Of a stretch of 64,000 nt of DNA, positions 17,820-26,658 are shown piece after piece. The notes beneath the pieces were generated by a model. It had not been told where the DNA came from and ran no database searches. It saw nothing but the letters and a program-made list of their open reading frames with translations. Made by a program: the position numbers and the translations under genes. The stretch comes from Ancrocorticia populi (lineage in GTDB: Bacteria > Actinomycetota > Actinomycetes > Actinomycetales > Actinomycetaceae), in assembly GCF_003123745.1 (NCBI RefSeq), contig NZ_QETB01000001.1:930001-994000 (forward strand), given 5' to 3'. How positions within the stretch are numbered: position 1 is the stretch's first letter; each line of letters begins with the position of its first letter.

Positions 17820-18643
17820 TCCTGGGAACGATGTGCGGCCTCGGGTTCGTTATGTGTCTGGTGGCTACAACGGGAGAGCCACGCGCGGCCGCGCCTCCAT
17901 CGTGGGCGCGCCGTCTCAACTCCCGCCGCTCAGAATTCGGTCTCGCATTGCTCGCAGGCGCACTCGGAGGTGCACTTGCATACCTCCTTCTTCGCAACGG
18001 TTGGCTGGCGGCATGCGTGGCATTAACCAGTGCCTGCCTGCCTAACGTGGTGCAACAGTCCCGAAGGCGTAAGTTGCGAGCTGAGCGAGCCGCCGCGTGG
18101 CCAGATGCGCTCGACGATATGGTCTCCGCACTGCGCGCAGGCCTTGGAATCTCCGAGGCACTGAGTTCGCTCGGTAGCCGCGGCCCGCTCGCCCTACGCC
18201 CGGCATTCGCCGGATTCGCGGTCCAGATGCAGGCCACGGGGAGTTTAGACGCCAGTTTGAACGGGCTCAAAGAGAGCTTGGCGGATCCGGTGGCGGACCG
18301 TGTTGCCGAGGCCATGCGGCTGGCAAGCGCGCTCGGCGGCTACGATCTGGCCAACGTGCTCCAAGCCCTCGCTCGTAACCTTCGAGCGGAAAACCGTGAT
18401 CGGGGAGAGCTGCTAGCACGCCAATCTTGGTCCGTTAACGGCGCGCGAGTGGCGGCTGTTGCCCCATGGATTGTCCTTGTCCTGCTGGCATCTCGCCCAG
18501 GAACCATTGAAGCATTCGCCACGCCCACGGGCACGGCGATCCTCGTGGGAGGCTTCCTACTTACTCTCCTTGCTTACGCCCTCATGGTGCGCCTTGGAAG
18601 GCTCCCCGAGGAGCCGCGTGTATTCGTTGGGAGGGCTGAATGA
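17810..18643 (+). CDS. tadB: Tad pilus inner-membrane platform protein TadB
   Basis: 277-residue type II secretion F-domain protein. Hydrophobic segments flank a cytosolic domain with RAAAWPDALDDMVSALRAG and LGISEALSSLGSRGPLAL, the usual TadB pattern, and two C-terminal membrane helices close the protein. It forms the platform on which TadA acts. Start ATG 17810 lies inside the tadA end; its own stop overlaps the tadC ATG. Confidence 0.85.
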   Translation: MGLILGTMCGLGFVMCLVATTGEPRAAAPPSWARRLNSRRSEFGLALLAGALGGALAYLLLRNGWLAACVALTSACLPNVVQQSRRRKLRAERAAAWPDALDDMVSALRAGLGISEALSSLGSRGPLALRPAFAGFAVQMQATGSLDASLNGLKESLADPVADRVAEAMRLASALGGYDLANVLQALARNLRAENRDRGELLARQSWSVNGARVAAVAPWIVLVLLASRPGTIEAFATPTGTAILVGGFLLTLLAYALMVRLGRLPEEPRVFVGRAE

Positions 18644-19503
18644 TCATCGGATTGCTTGCTGGATTCGGCGTGGTCCTTATCGTGACGGCGCTCGTTTCTC
18701 CGCGTCCAAGCTTGGAACAACGGGTTATGCCATACCGCCAGCACGGGTGGAAGCGCACGCACTTTCTCCCACTGACCCGGGTCCAAAAGCTTGCGGTGGC
18801 GGCCTTGGAGCGGGTGGGGTCAACGTCCGCGTCAGTCGAGCGGCGCATCGCCACGCTGGGCGCGGGCAACCTCCGCATTTTCCGTCTCACGCAGTTGCAG
18901 TGGGCGGGGGCGGGATTTGCGGTGGGCCTCCTCTGCGCCTTTGCGCTGCTCACGCGTTCGGGAAATCTCCTTCTCGCGGCACTACTCGCGTTCGGTGGCG
19001 GCCTCGCGGGCGCAATGGCGGCCGATTCTCAGCTCACCCGCCGAGCAAACAGGCATTCGCAGGCGCTCACCGCCCAGCTTCCAGACGCTGCCGAACTCAT
19101 GGCGTTGGCCGTCTCGGCCGGCGAGCCCATGCGCTCAGCTCTAGAACGCATTAGCGTCATTGGCAGCGGTGAACTCGCGGAAGAGATCAATCGCATGCTC
19201 AGTGAGGTACGTGCCGGGGCCACTCTGGAGGACGCACTGACGGCTATGGGAGCGCGATCGGGATCGGGCCAAGTTGCTCGCTTCTGCGATGCTCTGGTTA
19301 CTGCGAGCCGTCGTGGTACACCGATTTCAGAGGTACTGGCTTCCCAAGTACAAGACGCCCGCGATCAGGCACGCCGCGAACTCCTAGAGATCGGTGGAAA
19401 GCGTGAAATCACCATGATGATCCCCGTGGTTTTCCTCATCCTGCCCATAACCGTGCTCTTCACGCTCTACCCGGGCCTGCGCGCCCTGACGTTCATGACC
19501 TAA
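18640..19503 (+). CDS. tadC: Tad pilus inner-membrane platform protein TadC
   Basis: 287-residue type II secretion F-domain protein, second platform subunit. ATG 18640 overlaps the tadB stop (ATGA). The central cytosolic domain reads LPDAAELMALAVSAGEPMRS then EVRAGATLEDALTAMG and SRRGTPISEVLASQVQDAR, and two C-terminal helices include MMIPVVFLILPITVLFTLYPG. The adjacent pilin follows 14 bases later behind an AAGAAAGGA site. Confidence 0.87.
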   Translation: MIIGLLAGFGVVLIVTALVSPRPSLEQRVMPYRQHGWKRTHFLPLTRVQKLAVAALERVGSTSASVERRIATLGAGNLRIFRLTQLQWAGAGFAVGLLCAFALLTRSGNLLLAALLAFGGGLAGAMAADSQLTRRANRHSQALTAQLPDAAELMALAVSAGEPMRSALERISVIGSGELAEEINRMLSEVRAGATLEDALTAMGARSGSGQVARFCDALVTASRRGTPISEVLASQVQDARDQARRELLEIGGKREITMMIPVVFLILPITVLFTLYPGLRALTFMT

Positions 19504-19517
19504 GAAAGGACACCACC

Positions 19518-19712
19518 ATGAAGATATCCACCCTCCTTCGGTCCCTCCTGAACCGGGCTGACCCACCGGGCGATTCCGAGCGTGGCGACGTCCCCGGTTG
19601 GGTTCTGGTCACCCTCATGACTGCCGGCCTCGTGATCGCCATCTGGGCCGTTGCGGGCCCTGCCCTCGTTGACGTGTTTAACACGGCAATTAGCAGAATT
19701 ACCAGTATCTGA
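19518..19712 (+). CDS. Small Flp-like pilin candidate
   Basis: 64 residues with one hydrophobic helix (VPGWVLVTLMTAGLVIAIWA) preceded by a basic, then ERGD-containing N-terminus. Such tiny proteins sit between TadC and TadE genes in actinobacterial helicase-secretion neighbourhoods and are taken as the major pilin or a pilin-like subunit. The classical Flp cleavage motif with a Glu-Tyr pair is not present, so processing is uncertain. A ribosome site AGAAAGGA precedes ATG 19518. Confidence 0.7.
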   Translation: MKISTLLRSLLNRADPPGDSERGDVPGWVLVTLMTAGLVIAIWAVAGPALVDVFNTAISRITSI

Positions 19713-19720
19713 GTACCCCG

Positions 19721-20116
19721 TTGTTGGAGAATTGGCGACGACGACGAAGCCGCCTCCCTCGCAACGAACTCGGCCAAGCGCTGGTGGGTTTTGTCATGGT
19801 GTTGCCGTTGGTTCTGCTGGTGATGCTGGCGCTGTTGGGATTGGCCATGAGTCTGCACGCCCGCATGATCCTCCTCGATAGCGCTGCGGAGGGTGCTCGT
19901 GCGGGTTCCCTCGCGGGCGCCGGCACACAGCTGGCGGAGGAGCGCACCCGGGAGCTCATCGTGGGAGCCCTTCCGTCCGAATACGCCGATGATGTGCGAG
20001 CAACCGAGGTGGAGACGGGCGGCGCGGCTGTAATCCGTGTGGAGGTCGCTGCGCCACTACCCATGGTCGGGTGGGCAGGCACGATTGAGGTGGCGGCCGA
20101 TGCCCCGATCGAATAG
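19721..20116 (+). CDS. TadE-like pseudopilin whose N-terminus is encoded in a dispersed repeat copy
   Basis: 131 residues if it starts at TTG 19721 (TTG 19724 also possible; no good ribosome site). The membrane anchor ELGQALVGFVMVLPLVLLVM matches TadE proteins, followed by RMILLDSAAEGARAGSLAG as in TadE/TadG subunits. Its basic leader, RRRRSRLPRN, is encoded by bases 19736 onward that belong to the CGACGACGACG repeat family, suggesting a repeat was domesticated into coding sequence. The pseudopilin probably primes or caps the pilus. The 3' end overlaps the next gene. Confidence 0.75.
   Translation: MLENWRRRRSRLPRNELGQALVGFVMVLPLVLLVMLALLGLAMSLHARMILLDSAAEGARAGSLAGAGTQLAEERTRELIVGALPSEYADDVRATEVETGGAAVIRVEVAAPLPMVGWAGTIEVAADAPIE
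19736..19775. repeat. CGACGACGACG-family repeat copy inside the tadE-like gene
   Basis: CGACGACGACGAAGCC followed by CCCTCGCA and AACT, GGCC. It matches the left arm of the 38097-38171 copy over about 35 bases, but here it is read as codons for an Arg-rich leader. Confidence 0.65.
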
Positions 20117-20552
20117 CACTGAGCCAAGCAACGCCAAGTCGAATGGTGTCGCGAAAGGCGAGGAAGGTAACGCCATCGTCGAGTTCGTTGGTGTCATGGG
20201 GATACTGGTGGTGCCGGCGGTCATTGCACTTGTTGTGGCCTCCGCGCTGCTCCTTGGCCAATCGGCGCTCACGGCTGCGGCGCGTGATTCTGCCAGGGCG
20301 TTTGCTCGGTCCGACACCGTGGCTGAGGCGTGGGTTCGGGCGCAGAGCTTCGCGGATCAGGCACTCGAATCCCGTGGCATCGATTCGGGAGCTTTCCTCA
20401 CCATCTCCTGCTCGGAAGATCCCTGCCTAAGCCCGGGCGCTACGGTGTCTGTCAGGGTGGAGGCAGATATCTCTGTGCCCTATCTTTCACCCATCCGGAT
20501 GTCCCGTGAGGCGACGATGCCCGTGGACGAATTCCGAGCAATCAGGGACTGA
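20100..20552 (+). CDS. Second TadE-like pseudopilin
   Basis: 150 residues from ATG 20100, which lies inside the end of the preceding gene. After a polar N-terminus the sequence EEGNAIVEFVGVMGILVVPA has the TadE-type Glu and hydrophobic anchor, and ARDSARAFARSDTVAEAW follows. Two Cys in ISCSEDPCLS may form a disulfide outside the membrane. It is part of the pilus operon and precedes the next gene by one base. The low sequence conservation of the family limits a more exact role. Confidence 0.75.
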   Translation: MPRSNSTEPSNAKSNGVAKGEEGNAIVEFVGVMGILVVPAVIALVVASALLLGQSALTAAARDSARAFARSDTVAEAWVRAQSFADQALESRGIDSGAFLTISCSEDPCLSPGATVSVRVEADISVPYLSPIRMSREATMPVDEFRAIRD

Positions 20553-20553
20553 A

Positions 20554-20955
20554 ATGAAAGGCGAACGGGGAAACATGCTCATTCTGGGCATCGGGATTTG
20601 GGCGTTTGTGTGCGTGCTGCTTGCCGGCAGCGTCGCCTTATCTATCGTTGCCCTCGAACGGCGTGAACTCGTGGCACAGGCTGATTCGATAGCGCTCACG
20701 GTAGCGGATGATCTGAATGATGAACTCTATTACGCGGGCGCCCAGCACTACCTTCCTGACGGGCGTGACGTGGTGGTCACTGCCCAGAGGCTGACGTCCG
20801 GCGATACTCGGATTGGGGATCCGACAGGTGTGCGCAATGGAATGGTTGTGGTGACTCTCTCCCGAAGCGTCCCGTTGGCCTTTGTGCCCGAGGGTATGCC
20901 GTTCAAGAATGTCAGGATTGAATCCACCAGCTACGCGATCCTGCGTGAACGGTAG
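20554..20955 (+). CDS. TadG/TadE-like secretion-neighbourhood protein
   Basis: 133 residues from ATG 20554 (longer in-frame starts lie inside the previous gene). It opens KGERGNMLILGIGIWAFVC, a short polar stretch with Gly/Glu then a membrane helix, followed by VALERRELVAQADSIALTVADDL as in the actinobacterial TadE-like proteins of the helicase/secretion neighbourhood. It is the last gene of the pilus operon. No prepilin peptidase gene occurs in the cluster, so processing must rely on one elsewhere. Confidence 0.7.
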   Translation: MKGERGNMLILGIGIWAFVCVLLAGSVALSIVALERRELVAQADSIALTVADDLNDELYYAGAQHYLPDGRDVVVTAQRLTSGDTRIGDPTGVRNGMVVVTLSRSVPLAFVPEGMPFKNVRIESTSYAILRER

Positions 20956-20966
20956 AACCTATGCGG

Positions 20967-20972
20967 TAATCT
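20967..20972 (+). promoter_or_regulatory. Candidate -10 element of leaderless prfB transcript
   Basis: TAATCT ends six bases before GTG 20979; no ribosome-binding sequence intervenes. Confidence 0.5.
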
Positions 20973-20978
20973 AGGCCT

Positions 20979-22115
20979 GTGGCCACTGAATACCGAGCAG
21001 AAATCGACGCCCTACGGAAAACATTCCATCAGATTTGGATGGTAACTGATCCCGAAGGTCTCAAGGCAACAATTGCGCGCTTAACAGAGCAATCATCGGC
21101 ACCCGATCTATGGGATGATCCCGACAAGGCGCAGGAGGTTACCTCGGAGCTCTCCCATGTTCAGTCCGAACTAGATCGCGTTCTCGCTCTTGAGGGACGC
21201 TTAGATGATCTGGAAGCGATGTTGGAAATGGCGGAAGAGGAATCTGAAGCCGATCCCGAGCTCGCTGGCGAACTCTATGCCGATCTGGACAAGGACATGG
21301 AACGGACCTCACGAGATCTAGACGATCTCCAGATTCGCACGCTGCTTTCAGGTAAGTATGACGAACGCGATGCCGTTATGACCATACGGTCCGGGGCGGG
21401 TGGCGTGGACGCCGCGGACTTCGCCCAGATGCTCCAGCGCATGTATGTGCGCTGGGCCGAGCGTCAGGGTTATTCCACAAAAGTGCTCAACACCTCCTAC
21501 GCGGAAGAAGCCGGTATCAAGTCCACAACGCTGGAGATTCACGCGCCATACGCATACGGAACCTTGTCAGTGGAGGCCGGAACGCATCGCCTAGTCCGGA
21601 TCTCCCCATTCGATAACCAGGGCCGCCGCCAAACATCGTTTGCAGCGGTAGAGGTTATCCCTCTCATCGAGAAGACTGATCACATCGATGTACCGGAAGC
21701 CGATATACGCGTGGATGTGTATCGTTCGTCTGGACCCGGCGGCCAGTCTGTGAACACCACGGATTCCGCAGTCCGAATCACCCACATCCCCACGGGGCTC
21801 GTAGTGTCCATGCAGGATGAGAAGTCCCAGATTCAAAACCGTGCCGCCGCCATGCGAGTGCTCCAATCGCGCCTTCTGCTCATCAAACAGCAGGAGGAAG
21901 CGAAGGAGAAGAAAGAATTGGCGGGGGATATCAAGGCGTCGTGGGGCGATCAGATGCGTTCCTACGTGCTTCAGCCGTACCAGATGGTGAAGGATCTGCG
22001 AACTGGTTTCGAAGCGGGCAACCCGGACTCGGTGTTCGATGGTGAGATTGACGGCTTTATCGATGCCGGAATTCGCTGGCGCGCGACGGGCGAGAAGGCC
22101 AACTCCAACGATTAG
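20979..22115 (+). CDS. prfB: Peptide chain release factor 2
   Basis: 378-residue factor that ends translation at UGA and UAA. The catalytic loop [18 protein letters not shown], the [13 protein letters not shown] segment and an N-terminal helical domain are all present. The frame is continuous from GTG 20979, with no in-frame UGA and slippery CUU near codon 25, so the autoregulatory +1 frameshift known from E. coli is not used here. It heads the prfB-ftsE-ftsX-hydrolase-smpB-ssrA order common in actinobacteria. Confidence 0.95.
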   Translation: MATEYRAEIDALRKTFHQIWMVTDPEGLKATIARLTEQSSAPDLWDDPDKAQEVTSELSHVQSELDRVLALEGRLDDLEAMLEMAEEESEADPELAGELYADLDKDMERTSRDLDDLQIRTLLSGKYDERDAVMTIRSGAGGVDAADFAQMLQRMYVRWAERQGYSTKVLNTSYAEEAGIKSTTLEIHAPYAYGTLSVEAGTHRLVRISPFDNQGRRQTSFAAVEVIPLIEKTDHIDVPEADIRVDVYRSSGPGGQSVNTTDSAVRITHIPTGLVVSMQDEKSQIQNRAAAMRVLQSRLLLIKQQEEAKEKKELAGDIKASWGDQMRSYVLQPYQMVKDLRTGFEAGNPDSVFDGEIDGFIDAGIRWRATGEKANSND

Positions 22116-22243
22116 TTAGTGGGCCATTCGGATCTCATTAGTCGAATAGATAACGTTTTGATCACGGCGCGCCGCGCTGAACCATATGGGTCAACCACGT
22201 ATGCTCAGAGCGACCGTGCCCACGACGTTTGGCTATGAAACAT

Positions 22244-22936
22244 ATGATCCGATTCGACGATGTCACCAAGGTGTACCAGAAGGGTGCTCACCCCGCACTC
22301 GATCAAGTGAGCCTCGAGGTAGATCGGGGCGAGTTTGTGTTCTTGGTAGGGCCCTCCGGGTCCGGTAAGTCCACGATGCTTTCGCTCATCTTGGCGCAGG
22401 AGCGTCCCACATCCGGGCACGTCCACGTGCTCGGGAAAGATCTGTCCACTGTTTCGGCCCGTCGCGTGCCACTCATGCGCCGGAAGATCGGCGCGGTGTT
22501 CCAAGATTTCCGCTTGCTTTCAGATAAGAACGTATACGATAACGTCGCGTTAGCGCTTCAGGTTATTGGAGCCCCTCGCCATCAGATCAAGACCGAGGTG
22601 CCTGAGGTTCTCAAGATGGTGGGCCTAGACGGCAAGGAACGCCGCCAGATGACGGAGCTATCCGGTGGTGAACGCCAGCGTGTGGGCATTGCCCGCGCCA
22701 TGGTAAACCGGCCGCAGATCCTTCTGGCGGACGAGCCCACGGGAAACCTTGACGGCGAAACCGGCCTGTCCATCATGAGGCTGCTCGATCGAATCAATCG
22801 CACGGGAACCACCGTTGTGATGGCTACTCACGATCAGTCGATCGTGAACCAGATGCGCAAGCGCGTGGTGGAGCTGAAGGAAGGGATTATCGTCCGCGAT
22901 CAATCTCGTGGCGTATACGGAGGTGATCAGCGCTAA
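22244..22936 (+). CDS. ftsE: Cell division ATP-binding protein FtsE
   Basis: 230-residue ABC ATPase that with FtsX controls septal peptidoglycan hydrolases. Walker A is GPSGSGKST (36-44), signature [15 protein letters not shown], Walker [13 protein letters not shown], and the switch His in [10 protein letters not shown] choose ATG 22244 (MIRFDD...), giving the usual family length; ATG 22235 is three codons upstream. The region 22116-22243 has no recognisable ribosome site. FtsX follows with a TAATG overlap. Confidence 0.93.
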   Translation: MIRFDDVTKVYQKGAHPALDQVSLEVDRGEFVFLVGPSGSGKSTMLSLILAQERPTSGHVHVLGKDLSTVSARRVPLMRRKIGAVFQDFRLLSDKNVYDNVALALQVIGAPRHQIKTEVPEVLKMVGLDGKERRQMTELSGGERQRVGIARAMVNRPQILLADEPTGNLDGETGLSIMRLLDRINRTGTTVVMATHDQSIVNQMRKRVVELKEGIIVRDQSRGVYGGDQR

Positions 22937-23850
22937 TGCGTTTCCGGTTTATCCTTTCTCAGACGTTCAGGGGACTGTGGACCAATAAGGCCATGGCCGC
23001 CTCGGTCACGCTGGTGACGTTTGTTTCACTCCTTTTCATCGGGGCTGCATCGTTGCTACAGACTCAGGTCTCCAATCTCAAGGGTGATTGGTATGACAAG
23101 GTAGAAGTCTCAGTCTTCATGTGCCCGTCGAACTCAACGGCCCCGCAGTGCGCCAGCGGCGAGGCAACGGACGAACAGGTTGCCGATATTGAGGAATTCC
23201 TCGAAACAGATGAGATTTCCCAGTACATTGACACCGTCCATTTCGAAACCAAGGCTGAGGCGCTAGAGAACTTCAAGCAACAGATGGAAGGAACGGCATG
23301 GGTTGATTCCCTATCCGAGGATCAGATGGAATCCTCCTTCCGAATCAAGCTGTCCGATCCGGAGAAGTACCAGATCGTAGCGGAGTCCCTTGATGGGCGC
23401 CCCGGCGTTCTGGAGGCGAAGGATCAGCGAGCTCAGCTAGAGCCACTGTTCGATATGCTCAACCGCTTCACAATTATCGCTGGCGTGCTCGCTGGCGTGA
23501 TGATTGTGACCGCCCTGATGCTCATGCCCACCACAATTCGACTTTCGGCCATGTCCCGCAGGGACGAAACCGAGATCATGCGCTACGTTGGCGCCTCGAA
23601 TTTCTTCATTGAGCTTCCGTTCATCCTAGAGGGAATCATCGCCGCACTGACCGGTTCAATTCTGGCAGTAGGGGGCTTGTGGGTCACGGTGAAGTACTTC
23701 ATCACCGATTGGCTCGGAACCTCGATGTCGTGGATGCAAATTATCAATACCGGAGACGTGTGGAGGCTTTCTCCGTTCCTCGTGCTGGGTGCCATGGTGG
23801 TTGCCGGTATTGCCTCTTGGATAACGCTGCGTCGTTACGCGAAGGTCTAA
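22936..23850 (+). CDS. ftsX: Cell division membrane protein FtsX
   Basis: 304-residue membrane partner of FtsE. It has an N-terminal helix (ASVTLVTFVSLLFIGAAS), a large extracytoplasmic domain of about 120 residues, then three helices in the C-terminal FtsX domain with RRDETEIMRYVGASNFFIEL. The extracytoplasmic domain holds two Cys (CPSNSTAPQC), which may form a disulfide, and is where FtsX contacts the hydrolase encoded next. Coupled to ftsE by TAATG. Confidence 0.93.
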   Translation: MRFRFILSQTFRGLWTNKAMAASVTLVTFVSLLFIGAASLLQTQVSNLKGDWYDKVEVSVFMCPSNSTAPQCASGEATDEQVADIEEFLETDEISQYIDTVHFETKAEALENFKQQMEGTAWVDSLSEDQMESSFRIKLSDPEKYQIVAESLDGRPGVLEAKDQRAQLEPLFDMLNRFTIIAGVLAGVMIVTALMLMPTTIRLSAMSRRDETEIMRYVGASNFFIELPFILEGIIAALTGSILAVGGLWVTVKYFITDWLGTSMSWMQIINTGDVWRLSPFLVLGAMVVAGIASWITLRRYAKV

Positions 23851-23866
23851 TCAGAAGGGACTCGGA

Positions 23867-25231
23867 ATGAACCGGAAGAAGCATCTGGGAGCTATCGCAG
23901 CGTTCGCGATAGCCCTGACGGGCTTCGCAGGAGTTGTGACGCCCGTTGGGCCCGCTGCATACGCCAGTGATCGCGATGATCTCGTGGAGAAGCAGAAGGA
24001 GCAAGAGAAGCAGATTGAGTCCACGAAGTCCTCTCTTGAGGGGGTAGACACCGATCTGCAGGCCGTCTATCTGGATTTGGAGGAAACCAAGTCCAAGGTT
24101 TCAGTTGCGCAGCAGAAGCTCAAGGATGCTGAGGATCAGCTGGCCGAAGCCGAACGTGATCAGCAGATTGTGGCCGGCCAGCTCGATGCAGCCCAAGGGG
24201 AACTCGATTCCATTAAGGAAGAAATCACACAGGGCGAGGCGAACATCGAGTCCAGCCAGAACAGCCTCGGTGAGATCGCTCGTGCTCAGTACCGCGGGGA
24301 CACCATGCCGTCCACGATGGATCTACTGGTTGGGGCAAGCTCTTCCGAAGACTTCCTGAATTCTTATCAGGTATGGGAGGCACTATCCCGCACTCAGAGC
24401 ACCAGCCTGACGGACGCGGAGGTAGCCACGGCTCAGAATTCGACGCGTGAATCGCGCCAGACTGACGTTGAGGAGCAGATCGCCGATCTCAAGGAGCAGG
24501 CGGATGCCCTAGTTGTTGAAAAGGAAGAGAAGCAGCAGGCTGCTGAGTCCAAGCATGAGGACCTTCTCGCAGTTCAGTCTGATTATGAGAAGAAGGAAGC
24601 CAAGCTTCAGAACAAGAAGGATGCCTTCCAGTCCAACCTTGAGAGCCTTGAGACTGACCGCAACGATACGGCGGCTCAGATCGCCCAGATCGACGCGGAG
24701 AACAAGAAGAAGAAGGAGCAGGCTAAGCTACAGCAGCAACAACAGCAGCAGCAGTCTCAATCAAAATCTTCTGGATCGTCCAACGCTGCTCCGGCAACTA
24801 ACTCCGGCGGCAACTGGCTCATTCCAACGGTGCCAGCCCCGCTATACGTCACCTCTCCGTTCGGGATGCGTGAGTATCCGTTTGGTGGCTACTGGATGCA
24901 TAACGGGGTAGACCTTCGCTCCTCCTGTGGCGAGGCCCAGGTGGCCCCCGCCGATGGTGTCATTGCAAAGACCGTTCCAGCACCCGGTAACTCCACCCAC
25001 GGCAACCAGATCTTCATCAACCTTGGTGTGGTGGGAGGCTCCTCCTATGTGGCCGTGACGAACCATCTTTCCAGCTTCAATGTGTCCGCGGGCCAGTCCG
25101 TTAAGCAAGGGCAGGTAATCGGCTATACCGGGCAGACTGGTCAGGTGACCGGTTGCCACGTTCACTTCGAACTCTGGAAGGACGGGTCGGTTGTCAACCC
25201 GATGAGCTACCCGGCCTTCACGCAGCGGTAG
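23867..25231 (+). CDS. Secreted M23 peptidoglycan endopeptidase with coiled-coil domain (FtsEX-activated type)
   Basis: 454 residues. Sec signal peptide ends near Ala33. Residues about 40-290 form a charged coiled coil rich in Lys, Gln and Glu, like EnvC/RipC-type proteins that dock with FtsX. A Gln/Ser-rich linker near 285-305 leads to the LytM/M23 catalytic domain with SPFGMREYPFGG, the zinc motif MHNGVDLRS (His and Asp) and HVHFELWKDG. These are the residues needed for a Gly/DAP-cleaving metallopeptidase. The gene starts 16 bases after ftsX with GAAGGGA, so it is very likely the hydrolase that FtsEX switches on at the septum. Confidence 0.9.
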   Translation: MNRKKHLGAIAAFAIALTGFAGVVTPVGPAAYASDRDDLVEKQKEQEKQIESTKSSLEGVDTDLQAVYLDLEETKSKVSVAQQKLKDAEDQLAEAERDQQIVAGQLDAAQGELDSIKEEITQGEANIESSQNSLGEIARAQYRGDTMPSTMDLLVGASSSEDFLNSYQVWEALSRTQSTSLTDAEVATAQNSTRESRQTDVEEQIADLKEQADALVVEKEEKQQAAESKHEDLLAVQSDYEKKEAKLQNKKDAFQSNLESLETDRNDTAAQIAQIDAENKKKKEQAKLQQQQQQQQSQSKSSGSSNAAPATNSGGNWLIPTVPAPLYVTSPFGMREYPFGGYWMHNGVDLRSSCGEAQVAPADGVIAKTVPAPGNSTHGNQIFINLGVVGGSSYVAVTNHLSSFNVSAGQSVKQGQVIGYTGQTGQVTGCHVHFELWKDGSVVNPMSYPAFTQR

Positions 25232-25242
25232 TGGTGAGCTAG

Positions 25243-25264
25243 GCGAGGATACGTCGTCGTTGCC
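25243..25264. repeat. CGACGACGACG-family repeat, right-half fragment
   Basis: GCGAGGATACGTCGTCGTTG matches the GTGAGGAAACGTCGTCG end of the 38097-38171 copy at 14 of 17 positions. Between the hydrolase gene and smpB. Confidence 0.5.
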
Positions 25265-25327
25265 CTACTTTGAAACGAAGCGGAATCCGCGTAGAATCTT
25301 CAGTTCGTACGGATTGGAGGTGTACTG

Positions 25328-25852
25328 ATGGCGAAGAAACCGGGCAAGCTGTCCGCGGCCGAGAAAGCCAAGGCGGAGGCGGATGCCAAGCAGGTCATTG
25401 CGCGCAACAAAAAAGCGCGTCATGACTACAACATCCTCGATACGTACGAGGCCGGGCTGGCGCTCACCGGGACCGAGGTGAAGGCGCTGCGCATGGGCCG
25501 CGCGTCGCTCATCGATGGCTGGGTGGAGATCGATCGTGACGACGAGGCGTGGATTCACGGGATCAATATCCCCGTCTACGCCATGGGTACGTGGACCAAT
25601 CATGCTCCCACTCGCAAGCGGAAGCTGCTGCTGCATCGAGACGAGATCCGTAGGCTGGGCGATAAGGTCCAGGCCAAGGGCCACACGATCGTGCCGCTCG
25701 AGCTGTACTTCCTACGCGGGCGAGCCAAGGTTCTGATCGGGCTGGCTCAGGGCAAGCAGGAGTGGGACAAGCGCGAAACGTTGCGGCGGCGTGAGGCCGA
25801 TCGTGAGGCGGAGCGCGCTATGTCCGCGGCTAGGAAGCGCGCACGCGGCTAG
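25328..25852 (+). CDS. smpB: SsrA-binding protein SmpB
   Basis: 174 residues. The OB-fold protein binds tmRNA and delivers it to stalled ribosomes. Typical segments: ARNKKARHDYNILDTYEAGL, LTGTEVKALRMGRASLIDGW, and a basic C-terminal tail with KRETLRRREADREAERAM. The N-terminal 20 residues are a basic Lys/Ala extension. Its partner ssrA lies 220 bases downstream, so both halves of the rescue system are linked. Confidence 0.95.
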   Translation: MAKKPGKLSAAEKAKAEADAKQVIARNKKARHDYNILDTYEAGLALTGTEVKALRMGRASLIDGWVEIDRDDEAWIHGINIPVYAMGTWTNHAPTRKRKLLLHRDEIRRLGDKVQAKGHTIVPLELYFLRGRAKVLIGLAQGKQEWDKRETLRRREADREAERAMSAARKRARG

Positions 25853-25896
25853 GGCGCGGCGCGAGAGTTCGGCTTGCCGGGAGAGTTGCTTGCCGT

Positions 25897-25929
25897 CGCG
25901 AGAGTTACGTTCGGAACCTAACTCTCGCG
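25897..25929. repeat. Perfect inverted repeat after smpB
   Basis: CGCGAGAGTTA and TAACTCTCGCG pair over 11 bp with an 11-base loop. A further GCGAGAGTT at 25861 and a GAGAGTT at 25881 show the half-site repeated. No T-run follows; it may stabilise the smpB message or be a small repeat. Confidence 0.55.
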
Positions 25930-26071
25930 TCCTAACCGAACACTCATGCACGGTGTAGCTCGACGACTGCATGGCAATAGGTGGGAATAGATTCCGGGCC
26001 CTAGGTGTTGTAAGATATGTAGGCGCTTTAGTGCGCATGTTTCCGGATCAGCCGGGTTAACAACTGAATAA

Positions 26072-26438
26072 GGGGATGATCGGTTTCGACGGCGATTACT
26101 TGCCGAAGAGAAGCGGGTCGAGGATGCAGAGTCATCTCGTTAACGACTCTCTGCAAACCAATAGGTGCCAACTCAAAGCGCACCGATTTCGCCCTCGCTG
26201 CCTAAGCGAGCTTCGAAATCCGTCAGACTGAGGGTGCTTTCTCCTCAATAACTGGCGACGTTAAGAAAGCCACTGCTGAGCGGGTATGCCACGGGCGCGC
26301 TCGGGACTCTTACGCGGCTAGGTTCGTCAGCGGCTTGTTTGCGAGAACGCTGGAGCCAAAAACAACGGTCAGCAAACTACACCCGTAGAAGGCTTTGACT
26401 TTGATCGTCGGACGCGAGTTCAATTCTCGCCATCTCCA
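26072..26438 (+). ncRNA. ssrA: Transfer-messenger RNA (tmRNA)
   Basis: The 5' end GGGGATGATCGGTTTCGACGG and the 3' end TTCAATTCTCGCCATCTCCA form the tRNA-like acceptor (seven pairs, one G-U) and T arm. The internal open frame at 26167-26205 encodes ANSKRTDFALAA then TAA, the degradation tag added to stalled proteins. After the discriminator A (26438) the genome reads CAA, so the CCA tail is not fully encoded. A terminator follows. The gene is also the border of the VapBC islet. Confidence 0.95.
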
Positions 26439-26445
26439 CAAACTC

Positions 26446-26485
26446 AAACCCCTCTGACTGGGCGCCCGTCTGGTCAGAGGGGTTT
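26446..26485 (+). terminator. ssrA terminator
   Basis: AAACCCCTCTGAC pairs with GTCAGAGGGGTTT, a 13-bp stem with a 14-base loop, eight bases after the mature tmRNA end, followed by a TTGTTGTTG run. Confidence 0.85.
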
Positions 26486-26658
26486 GTTGTTGTGCAGTTG
26501 TTCTTGATGAGTGCGACGGTATTCGATTTCTAGCCTTCCTAGCGTGGGATAGCCCGGGGAATCGGCAACTCCAGCCCGGTAATACGAGAACGGCCGTGGG
26601 TAACGCTTATAAGGGAATGGCTCTTCAACATGTACATCTAGTTGGCTAGGATGTTGTT

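Noticed and set aside
21000-21120. Programmed frameshift in prfB
   Set aside because: The frame is continuous and has no in-frame UGA after a CUU near codon 25.
24725-24760. CAG-rich microsatellite in the M23 gene
   Set aside because: It encodes a Gln linker within a coiled-coil protein; ordinary for such linkers.
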